A DNA stretch of 64,000 nt, taken from positions 1 through 64,000 of the forward strand of contig QHUS01000058.1 of NCBI GenBank assembly GCA_003222035.1, in the 5' to 3' direction. Position numbers and translations under genes: made by a program. The stretch comes from Gemmatimonadota bacterium (lineage in GTDB: Bacteria; Gemmatimonadota; Gemmatimonadetes; Gemmatimonadales; GWC2-71-9). Below the pieces are notes generated by a model that was not told the DNA's origin, ran no database searches, and was given only the letters and a program-made list of their open reading frames with translations. Each line of letters opens with the position of its first letter. The stretch's first letter is position 1. Positions 56,936-64,000 of this stretch are shown here, in pieces.

Positions 56936-59242
56936 GTGATCGTCGGCACCGCGCGCCCGTTGACCCGGCGGGTGCTGATCGTGGACGACGAGCTCGCGGT
57001 CGCGACCACCGCCGGCGGCCGCGCCGTGCGGACGCTCGCCGCCGAGCTGCGCGGCCGGGGGATCGAGGTGGTCGAAGCCCTGTCCTTCGAGGACGGCCTG
57101 GCCAACGTGGTCTCCGACGCGGCCCTCCACTGCCTGTTCATCAACTGGACCCTCGGCAAGGACGATCAGCGCACGCACGCGACGGCGACCGACTTGCTGC
57201 GCACCGTGCGCGAGCGCAACGCCAAGATTCCGATCTTCCTGATGGCGGACCGCCGGGTCGCGGGGACGGTGACGATCGAGATCGCCACGCTGGCCGACGA
57301 GTTCGTCTGGATCCTCGAGGACACCGCGGCTTTCATCGGCGGGCGGGCCTCGGCGGCGATCGAGCGCTACATCCAGGGCCTGCTGCCGCCGTTCGCCGCC
57401 GCGCTCGCGCGCTACGACCGCGATCGGGAGTACTCGTGGGCCGCCCCCGGCCACCAGGGCGGCGTCGCGTTTCTCAGGTCGCCCATCGGGCGCGCGTTCT
57501 TCGATTACTACGGCGAGAACCTGTTCCGCACGGACATGGGGATCGAGCGCGCGGCGCTGGGCTCCCTGCTCGGCCACCTGGGACCGATCGGCGCGAGCGA
57601 GCGCTACGCGGCCCGGGTCTTCGGCGCGCACCGCTCCTACTCGGTCCTGAACGGCACGTCGGGCTCGAACCGGGCGATCATGACGGCCTGCGTGGGCGAT
57701 GGCGAGATCGCGCTGTGCGATCGCAATTGCCACAAGTCCATCGAGCAGGGCCTGGCCATCAGCGGGGGTATTCCCGTCTTCCTGCGTCCCACGCGCAACC
57801 GCTACGGCATCATCGGGCCGATCCCGCCGGAGCGGCTCGAGCCGAAGGCCATCGCCGAAAGCATCGCGCAGAACCCGCTCGCGAAGGGCGCCTCCGCAAA
57901 GCGCCCGGTCTACGCGGTGGTGACGAACTGCACCTACGATGGGATGTGTTACCACGCCGCGGATGCGCAGGAGCGCCTCGCGAACAGCGTGGACCGCATC
58001 CATTTCGACGAGGCGTGGTACGCGTACGCGCGCTTCAATCCGATGTACCGCGACCGCCACGCGATGCGCGGCAATCCCGGCGACCACCCGAAGGACGGTC
58101 CGACGGTGTTCGCGACGCACTCGACTCACAAGCTGCTCGCCGCGTTGTCCCAGACGTCCTACATCCACATCCGGGACGGCCGCGGGGCGATCGACCACGG
58201 CCGCTTCAACGAGGCCTATTGCGCGCAAGCGAGCACGTCGCCGCTCTACGCCCTGATCGCATCGAACGAAGTAGCCGCCGCCATGATGGACGGCCCGGGT
58301 GGGCAGACCCTCACCCAGGACGTAATTGAGGAGGCGGTTGCGTGTCGGTTGGCCGTGGCCCGTGTCTACCAGGAGTTCCTGTCGAAGAAGGACTGGTTCT
58401 TCGCGCCGTGGAACGCGACCGAGGTCAAGGATCCGAAGACGGGCAAGCGCATTCCCTTCCACGAGGCGCCGGCCGAGCTGCTCGCCAGGGAACCCGCATG
58501 CTGGGTCCTGCATCCGGGCGAGACGTGGCACGGCTTCGATGAGATCCCCGACAACTGGTGCATGCTCGACCCGATCAAGTTCGGCATCGTCTGTCCGGGC
58601 ATGAAGCAGGACGGGGAGTTCGCCACCGACGGCATCCCCGCCGACATCGTCACCGCCTACCTCGGCCGGCACGGGATCGTGCCGTCGCGCACCACCGACC
58701 ACATGGTGTTGTTCCTCTTCTCCGTGGGCATCACCAAGGGAAAGTGGGGGACGCTGCTCAACACGCTGCTCGCCTTCAAGACGGATTACGACCGCAACGC
58801 GCCGCTCACCGACGTAGTGCCCGGCGTCGCGGCCGCCGCCCCCGAGCGCTACGCGGGGATGGGTCTCAAGGACCTGGGCGACGAGATGTGGGCATATATG
58901 AAGGAAGGCCGGCAGGGATACTGGCAGGCCCAAGCCTATGCGATGCTCCCCACACCGGTCATGACGCCGCGGCGCGCCTTCCAGCGCCTGATGGCCGGCG
59001 AGGCCGAGAAAGTCCCCCTCGACAAAATGGCGAATCGCGTCGTCGGCGTCGGCGTCATCCCCTACCCTCCGGGCATTCCCATCGTGATGCCGGGCGAGAA
59101 CGTGGGCCCCGCGGATGGTCCCTGGCTCACCTATCTGCGCGCGGTCCAGGAGTGGGGTGAGCGGTTCCCCGGGTTCGCCAAGGAAGTGGAAGGCACTGAG
59201 GAACGGGACGGGGTCTACCACATCTACTGTGTGAAGCACTAG
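56936..59242 (+). CDS. adiA: Orn/Lys/Arg decarboxylase, arginine decarboxylase (AdiA) type
   Basis: PLP (fold type I) decarboxylase that consumes a cytoplasmic proton, making agmatine (or a related amine). 768 residues: N-terminal receiver-like wing domain (about 1-130, VLIVDDE), PLP domain with EYSWAAPGHQGGVAF, GTSGSNRAI, DRNCHKSIEQ, HFDEAWYAYARFNP, and the PLP lysine at about residue 399 in THSTHKLLAALSQ, then the C-terminal domain. The APGHQGG and FRTDMGIER motifs match AdiA rather than lysine decarboxylase. GTG start without Shine-Dalgarno; followed by a PotE-like antiporter. Confidence 0.9.
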   Translation: MIVGTARPLTRRVLIVDDELAVATTAGGRAVRTLAAELRGRGIEVVEALSFEDGLANVVSDAALHCLFINWTLGKDDQRTHATATDLLRTVRERNAKIPIFLMADRRVAGTVTIEIATLADEFVWILEDTAAFIGGRASAAIERYIQGLLPPFAAALARYDRDREYSWAAPGHQGGVAFLRSPIGRAFFDYYGENLFRTDMGIERAALGSLLGHLGPIGASERYAARVFGAHRSYSVLNGTSGSNRAIMTACVGDGEIALCDRNCHKSIEQGLAISGGIPVFLRPTRNRYGIIGPIPPERLEPKAIAESIAQNPLAKGASAKRPVYAVVTNCTYDGMCYHAADAQERLANSVDRIHFDEAWYAYARFNPMYRDRHAMRGNPGDHPKDGPTVFATHSTHKLLAALSQTSYIHIRDGRGAIDHGRFNEAYCAQASTSPLYALIASNEVAAAMMDGPGGQTLTQDVIEEAVACRLAVARVYQEFLSKKDWFFAPWNATEVKDPKTGKRIPFHEAPAELLAREPACWVLHPGETWHGFDEIPDNWCMLDPIKFGIVCPGMKQDGEFATDGIPADIVTAYLGRHGIVPSRTTDHMVLFLFSVGITKGKWGTLLNTLLAFKTDYDRNAPLTDVVPGVAAAAPERYAGMGLKDLGDEMWAYMKEGRQGYWQAQAYAMLPTPVMTPRRAFQRLMAGEAEKVPLDKMANRVVGVGVIPYPPGIPIVMPGENVGPADGPWLTYLRAVQEWGERFPGFAKEVEGTEERDGVYHIYCVKH

Positions 59243-59271
59243 CAGAAAGCAGTCCTCCAAGGGAGGAGACC

Positions 59272-60630
59272 GTGGCAACACCTAAGAAGATGTCTCTCGT
59301 CCAGCTGACGTTCATCGTGGCCGTGAACATGATGGGCTCTGGGATCATCATGCTCCCGACGAACATGGCCCAGGTCGGGGCGATTTCGCTGCTCTCGTGG
59401 GGCGTGACGGCGGTAGGCTCGATGGCGATCGCGTACGGCTTCGCACAGGCCGGGCTTTTCAATCAGCGCCCGGGGGGCATGTCGGCCTACGCCGAGGACG
59501 CCTACGGCAAAGACGGGTACTTCCTCGTCTTCTTCCTGTACTTCCTCTCCCTCGCGATCGGGAACGTCGCGATCGCGATCTCCGCGGTGGGCTACCTGGC
59601 CACGTTCTTTCCGTGGCTCGCCTCGGCGCCGATCGCCACCTGCACCGGGGTGATCGCGCTGCTCTGGCTCACGACCGTGGCCAACTTCGGCGGCCCTTCC
59701 GTCACCGGACGGATCGGTGCCATCACGGTCTGGGGAGTCATCCTCCCGGTCGGCCTGCTCTCGATCATCGGATGGTTCTGGTTCAGCGGCGCCACGTTCT
59801 CGGCGGCGTGGAATCCCCAGGGGCTCAGCCTGGGTCAAGGGATCGGCTCGAGCATCTCGCTCACGCTCTGGGCCTTCCTCGGCATGGAGTCGGCGGCGCA
59901 AAACTCGGATGCGGTCGAGAATCCGAAACGCGACGTGCCCCTCGCCTGCCTGTTCGGCACGCTGGGCGCCGGCGTCATCTACATCCTGTCGACCACGGTG
60001 ATCCAGGGGATCGTGCCGAACGACGTGCTGGCCAAGTCCACCGGTCCGTTCGGCACCGCCTATGAACACATGTTCAATCCGACCGTCGGGCGCATCATCA
60101 TGGTGCTCGCCGTCCTCGCGTGTCTTGGCTCCCTGCTCGGCTGGCAGTTCACGATCGCCCAGACGGGCAAGGCCGCCGCGGAAGAGCGCATGTTCCCGAA
60201 GCTCTTCGCGAAAGTGAACGCGATGGGCGCCCCCCTCGCCGGTATGCTCGTGCTGGGCGTGGTCCAGACAGTGCTCGCGTTGTCCACGATCTCGCCCAGC
60301 CTGAGCAAGCAGTTCAGCAAGCTCGTCAACCTGGCGGTCGTCACCAACGTGATCCCCTACATCATTGCGCTGTCCGCTCTCGGGGTGATGATGAAGATGA
60401 ACAATGCCCCGCTGAGCACCTATCGGCGCAACATGGCGGTCGCGCTGATCGCGATGCTCTACAGCACGTACGCGCTCTTTGCCTCGGGGTTCGAAGCGGT
60501 GATGGGAGGCATGCTGGTCGCCTCGCTCACCTACATCATCTGGGGGTTCATCGCGTACCGCTTCGTCCAAAAGGCAGGCACCACACGCCCGGGTGTCTCG
60601 GCCCCGGCCGGGCAGCCGGTCCGAGCCTGA
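59272..60630 (+). CDS. potE: APC-family amino acid/polyamine antiporter, PotE-like
   Basis: Exchanges external amino acid for internal decarboxylation product. 452 residues, twelve helices. Closest family resemblance is E. coli PotE: NMMGSGIIMLPT in helix 1, GNVAIAISAVGYL, TVANFGG, SITLWAFLG-type helix 6 with the FLGMESAA motif, GSLLGWQFTIAQ, and TISPSLSKQF. A clear GGGAGGAG Shine-Dalgarno precedes the GTG. Pairing with an AdiA-like enzyme rather than ornithine decarboxylase leaves the transported pair (arginine:agmatine or ornithine:putrescine) open. Confidence 0.9.
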   Translation: MATPKKMSLVQLTFIVAVNMMGSGIIMLPTNMAQVGAISLLSWGVTAVGSMAIAYGFAQAGLFNQRPGGMSAYAEDAYGKDGYFLVFFLYFLSLAIGNVAIAISAVGYLATFFPWLASAPIATCTGVIALLWLTTVANFGGPSVTGRIGAITVWGVILPVGLLSIIGWFWFSGATFSAAWNPQGLSLGQGIGSSISLTLWAFLGMESAAQNSDAVENPKRDVPLACLFGTLGAGVIYILSTTVIQGIVPNDVLAKSTGPFGTAYEHMFNPTVGRIIMVLAVLACLGSLLGWQFTIAQTGKAAAEERMFPKLFAKVNAMGAPLAGMLVLGVVQTVLALSTISPSLSKQFSKLVNLAVVTNVIPYIIALSALGVMMKMNNAPLSTYRRNMAVALIAMLYSTYALFASGFEAVMGGMLVASLTYIIWGFIAYRFVQKAGTTRPGVSAPAGQPVRA

Positions 60631-60663
60631 GGGACGACCGCAACCGTGGAAAGGAGAGCAGTC

Positions 60664-61584
60664 ATGCAACGCATCAGGAGCACGGCCTGCGCGATCGCCT
60701 GCCTCGCGATCGCGTTGCCGGCACCCGCCCAACAGGCTGCGGCGCCCACGTCCAGCACCCTCGCGCGGATCAAGCAGGGTGGCCGGATCCGGTTCGGCTA
60801 TCAACCCGACGCGCGGCCGTTTTCGTTCCGGGACCCGTCCGGAAACGCCGCGGGATTCTCGGTCGCGCTGTGCCAGAAGGTGGCGGACGCGGTGAAAGCC
60901 CAGTTGGGACTGCCGACGTTGAACGTCGAATGGGTCCCGCTCGGCGCCGCTGATCGGTTCGCTGCCGTCCGCACCGGCAAGGTCGACGCGTTCTGTGGAG
61001 CCGACACCGATACCTGGAGCCGGAGGGAGGAAGTCGCGTTCTCGTTACCCGTCTTCCCGGGAGGCATCGGCGCGTTGTTGCGCAAGGACGCTCCCGACCG
61101 TCTGACGGAAATCCTGAACCAGAAACCCCCGTCCAGCCCGACCTGGCGAGCGTCGGCGGGCCAGCTGCTTCAGGCCCAAACATTTTCTGTCATCAAGGGC
61201 ACGACGGCCGAGACGTGGTTGGCCGGGAAGCTGAACCAGTTCAAGCTCGCCACGAAGATGACACCGGTGACGACGTACGAGGATGGCATTGCGGAAGTGC
61301 TCCAGCGCCGGTCCAGCGTGTTCTTCGGAGACCGCGCCATCCTGCTCGATGCCATCGCCCACAATCCGAAGGGGAAGGAGCTGGCGGTCTTGGACCGGTA
61401 CTTCACCTACGAGGCGTTCGCGTTACCGCTCCCCCGGGGCGACGAGACTTTTGACAACCTCGTGGGGCGCACGCTCAGCGGGCTCTACCCCACGCCGGAG
61501 GGGCGCGCCTTGTACGTCCAGTGGTTCGGGGAGCCGACTGCGGAAGTCGAGAACTTCTACCGGTGGAACACGCGGCCGGAGTGA
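60664..61584 (+). CDS. Periplasmic amino-acid-binding protein (SBP family 3), orphan
   Basis: 306 residues with a signal peptide ending in LPAPAQQ and a family-3 solute-binding domain: IRFGYQPDARPFSFRD, GFSVALCQKVADAV, the ligand-binding GKVDAFCGADTDTWSRR, and a second lobe with the expected hinge. Such proteins normally feed ABC importers, but no permease or ATPase is nearby; it sits between two decarboxylase modules. It may concentrate substrate for the antiporters or act as a sensor. ATG 60664 has AAGGAGA upstream. Confidence 0.88.
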   Translation: MQRIRSTACAIACLAIALPAPAQQAAAPTSSTLARIKQGGRIRFGYQPDARPFSFRDPSGNAAGFSVALCQKVADAVKAQLGLPTLNVEWVPLGAADRFAAVRTGKVDAFCGADTDTWSRREEVAFSLPVFPGGIGALLRKDAPDRLTEILNQKPPSSPTWRASAGQLLQAQTFSVIKGTTAETWLAGKLNQFKLATKMTPVTTYEDGIAEVLQRRSSVFFGDRAILLDAIAHNPKGKELAVLDRYFTYEAFALPLPRGDETFDNLVGRTLSGLYPTPEGRALYVQWFGEPTAEVENFYRWNTRPE

Positions 61585-61606
61585 CGGCGAGTGAGGAGAT
61601 GGTGAA

Positions 61607-63922
61607 ATGATCGAGCGAAGCATCAAGCGCATCCGCATGCGGGCGCTCATGGTGGACGATGAGCTCCCGACGCCGACCGCCGAAGGGCATGCGGCGCGGG
61701 CCCTCGTGCAGGAGCTGCAGGGCCGCGCGATCGACGTGGTGGAGGCCGCGTCCGCCGAGGACGGCATGTCCGTCGTCGTATCGGACTCGGCCATCCACGC
61801 CTTGCTGCTGGACTGGACATTGGGATCGAACGGCGAGCACGATCACGAGAAGGCGCGCGCGCTGCTCGAGTTCGTCCGCTCCCGCAACGACAAGGTTCCC
61901 ATCTTCCTGATGGCGGAGCGGGGCGCGGCATCGTCGATCCCGATCGACGTGATGGAGATGGTGGACGAGTACGTCTGGACGCTCGAGGATACCGCGGCGT
62001 TCGTCGGGGGACGGGTGGTCGCGTCCATCCGCCGCTACCTCGAGGTGATGATGCCGCCGCTGGCCGCGGCGGTCATGAAGTTCAGCCAGGAGTACGAGTA
62101 TTCCTGGCACACGCCCGGCCACACCGGCGGAACGGCGTTCCTCAAGTCGCCCGTGGGCCGAATGTTCTTCGACTATTTCGGCGAGAACCTGCTCCGGTCG
62201 GACCTCTCCATCAGTGTGGGTGCCCTGGGCTCACTGCTCGACCACAGCGGACCGATGGGTGCGCACGAGAAATACGCGGCGCGCGTGTTCGGGGCGCATC
62301 GGACCTATTCGGTCACCAACGGCACCTCGATGTCGAACCGGGTGATCTTCATGGCCGCCGTGGCGCGCGACCAGATCGCCCTGTGCGACCGCAACTGTCA
62401 CAAGTCCATCGAGCACAGTCTGGTGATGACCGGAGGCATCCCGACCTACCTGGTCCCGGTGCGCAACCGCTACGGCATCATTGGTCCCATCCTTCCCGAG
62501 CGGCTTACGCCGGAGGCGATCAAGGCGGCGATCAAGGCGAACCCCCTCGTCACGAAAGGGATCGAGACGCGGCCCGTCCATTCGATCATCACGAACTCCA
62601 CCTACGATGGGCTGTGCTACAACGCACGGCGCGTGGCGGAGCTGCTCGACCCGAGCGTGGACCGGATCCACTTCGATGAAGCGTGGTACGCCTACGCCCG
62701 CTTCAATCCGCTGTACCGGGACCGCCACGCCATGTACGGCGACCCCAAGGACCACAAGGGGCCCACGGTCTTCGCGACCCACTCGACGCACAAGCTCCTC
62801 GCGGCGCTGTCGCAAGCGTCGTTGCTGCACATCCGGGACGGGCGCAGCCCCATTCCCCACGCGCGGTTCAACGAGTCGTACATGATGCAGGCTTCCACGT
62901 CGCCGTTCTACCCGATCATTGTCTCGAACGACGTGACGGCGGCGATGATGGACGGCCCCGGGGGCATCGCGATCACCGCCGAGTCCATTCAGGAAGCGGT
63001 GGCGTTCCGGCAGACCATGAGCCGCGTGCACCGCGAGTTCGCGGAGAAGAAGGATTGGTTCTTCGACACCTGGAACGCGGACAAGGTCAAGCATGGCAAA
63101 GGCGGCAAGGAAGTCGCGTTCGCGGATGCGCCGCCGGACTTCCTCATCCGCGAGCCCGACGCCTGGGTGCTGCATCCCGGTGACACCTGGCACGGGTTCG
63201 GGAACATCGAGGATGGGTACTGCATGCTCGACCCCATCAAGGTGTCGATCCTGACGCCCGGAGTGGCCACCGAGGGTGGCCTGGACAAGCGCGGCATCCC
63301 GGCGACGCTGGTGACCGCCTACCTCCACCGCCGCGGCGTGGAGGTCGAGAAGACCACGGACTTCACGATCCTGCTGCTCTTCTCGATCGGTATCACGAAG
63401 GGGAAGTGGGGAACGCTGCTCAACGCGCTGCTCGACTTCAAGCGCGACTACGACACCAACAGTCCTCTGGCGGAGGTGCTGCCGGAGCTCGCCAGCGGGT
63501 ATCCCAGCGTCTACGGCGCCATCGGGCTGCGCGATCTTGCCGACCAGATGTTCGCCATGCTCAAGGAGACCCGACAAACGCATTGGCTCTCCGAGGCGTT
63601 CTCGACACTCCCCACGATCGTCATGACGCCGAACGCCGCCTACCAGCATCTGGTGAAGGATCAGATCGAGCACGTCCCGCTCGACAAGCTGGCCAATCGC
63701 GTGCTCGCCACGAGCGTTGTTCCCTATCCGCCGGGCATCCCGATGCTGATGCCGGGCGAGGCGACCGGCCCCGCCGACGGGCCATATCTCAGCTACCTGC
63801 AAGCGCTGGCGTCGTGGGACCGCCGGTTCCTCGGGTTCGGGCACGATACACACGGTGTCGAGAACCGGGACGGCGTGTACCACGTGCAGTGTCTGAAGGC
63901 AGGCGCGACGGGCAAGACGTGA
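61607..63922 (+). CDS. Orn/Lys/Arg decarboxylase, second copy, lysine/ornithine-type motifs
   Basis: 771 residues, paralogous to the upstream decarboxylase along its length. The N-terminal wing keeps receiver-like acids (LMVDDE, LLLDWTLG). PLP-domain motifs read EYSWHTPGHTGGTAF, RSDLSISVGALGSLLDHSGP and GTSMSNRVI, closer to CadA/LdcC-type lysine decarboxylases than AdiA; the PLP lysine is at about residue 396 in THSTHKLLAALSQ. The C-terminus reads YPPGIPMLMPGE. GAGGAG Shine-Dalgarno before ATG 61607. A second antiporter follows. Substrate is probably lysine or ornithine but cannot be fixed from sequence alone. Confidence 0.88.
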   Translation: MIERSIKRIRMRALMVDDELPTPTAEGHAARALVQELQGRAIDVVEAASAEDGMSVVVSDSAIHALLLDWTLGSNGEHDHEKARALLEFVRSRNDKVPIFLMAERGAASSIPIDVMEMVDEYVWTLEDTAAFVGGRVVASIRRYLEVMMPPLAAAVMKFSQEYEYSWHTPGHTGGTAFLKSPVGRMFFDYFGENLLRSDLSISVGALGSLLDHSGPMGAHEKYAARVFGAHRTYSVTNGTSMSNRVIFMAAVARDQIALCDRNCHKSIEHSLVMTGGIPTYLVPVRNRYGIIGPILPERLTPEAIKAAIKANPLVTKGIETRPVHSIITNSTYDGLCYNARRVAELLDPSVDRIHFDEAWYAYARFNPLYRDRHAMYGDPKDHKGPTVFATHSTHKLLAALSQASLLHIRDGRSPIPHARFNESYMMQASTSPFYPIIVSNDVTAAMMDGPGGIAITAESIQEAVAFRQTMSRVHREFAEKKDWFFDTWNADKVKHGKGGKEVAFADAPPDFLIREPDAWVLHPGDTWHGFGNIEDGYCMLDPIKVSILTPGVATEGGLDKRGIPATLVTAYLHRRGVEVEKTTDFTILLLFSIGITKGKWGTLLNALLDFKRDYDTNSPLAEVLPELASGYPSVYGAIGLRDLADQMFAMLKETRQTHWLSEAFSTLPTIVMTPNAAYQHLVKDQIEHVPLDKLANRVLATSVVPYPPGIPMLMPGEATGPADGPYLSYLQALASWDRRFLGFGHDTHGVENRDGVYHVQCLKAGATGKT

Positions 63923-63959
63923 CGCGATCGGCGTCATGTGATTGCCACTCGAGGGGCGC

Positions 63960-64000
63960 GTGAGCGATCCGGGCCGGAAGATGTCGCTGGTCCAGGGCAC
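63960..64000 (+). CDS. Start of a second decarboxylase-linked antiporter (truncated by window end)
   Basis: A GTG at 63960, preceded by GAGGGG, opens a frame reading SDPGRKMSLVQGT after the initiator to the window edge. The first PotE-like antiporter begins ATPKKMSLVQLT, so the shared KMSLVQ block at the same position identifies this as a homologous antiporter. Only 13 codons are visible. Confidence 0.7.
   Translation, partial: MSDPGRKMSLVQG

Noticed and set aside
56363-59281. 972-codon open frame on the minus strand opposite the first decarboxylase
   Set aside because: It is antisense to a clear decarboxylase, Arg/Val/Asp-rich with no family motif; long antisense frames are expected at this GC content.
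62231-64000. 589-codon minus-strand frame opposite the second decarboxylase
   Set aside because: Same antisense effect; it covers the coding strand of a strongly supported enzyme.

Overview
The window comes from a very GC-rich, LPS-bearing (diderm) bacterium. It combines a full lipid A pathway (lpxA, a fused lpxC-fabZ, lpxD, lpxB, lpxK), BamA, a Skp/OmpH chaperone and Lol-type export with bacillithiol synthesis (bshC) and a Firmicutes-type McsA-McsB-ClpC module. Together with the gene content this suggests Gemmatimonadota. That is an inference from gene content, since no 16S or other marker is present. No tRNA, rRNA, CRISPR array, insertion sequence or prophage gene was seen.

Region 1 (1-15,920) is a glucuronoxylan-utilisation locus. 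On the minus strand, reading right to left: a GH115 alpha-glucuronidase, an SGNH esterase, a CE7-type acetyl esterase, a fructuronate-reductase-type SDR, a hexuronate MFS transporter, a glucarate-dehydratase-family enzyme, a GH67 alpha-glucuronidase, xylose isomerase and xylulokinase. A secreted GH3 beta-xylosidase is divergent on the plus strand. Side chains (acetyl, glucuronyl) and xylose would be released in the periplasm or outside, imported, and fed to the pentose phosphate and KDG routes. A short near-palindromic motif recurs at five gene starts or leaders and may be the operator of this regulon.

Region 2 (15,956-49,566) is a near-continuous minus-strand run of housekeeping and envelope genes, many joined by 1- or 4-nt stop/start overlaps. 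In transcription order: terC, era, a Trm112-like protein, (promoter) a GGDEF protein, a zinc-ribbon protein, prfB (with a programmed frameshift), lysS, a lolC/E gene with a damaged 5' end, lolD, mcsA, mcsB, clpC, bamA, skp, lpxD, lpxC-fabZ, lpxA, a Gfo/Idh oxidoreductase, lpxB, a DUF374-type acyltransferase, lpxK, glutamate dehydrogenase, rlmH, an AMMECR1-domain gene, bshC, a small membrane protein, murJ, uvrC, thrC, larC and a TPR protein. Translation, stress proteolysis and outer-membrane assembly are thus co-oriented and probably co-transcribed. Several genes appear to need CTG start codons.

Region 3 (49,631-55,407) is a tripartite RND efflux operon: lipoprotein membrane-fusion protein, HAE1-type permease and NodT-type outer-membrane factor.

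Region 4 (55,568-64,000, plus strand) is an amino-acid decarboxylase/antiporter cluster: an outer-membrane beta-barrel protein, an AdiA-like decarboxylase, a PotE-like antiporter, an orphan periplasmic amino-acid-binding protein, a second decarboxylase, and the first codons of a second antiporter cut by the window edge. It looks like a duplicated acid-resistance or polyamine module with its own porin and binding protein.
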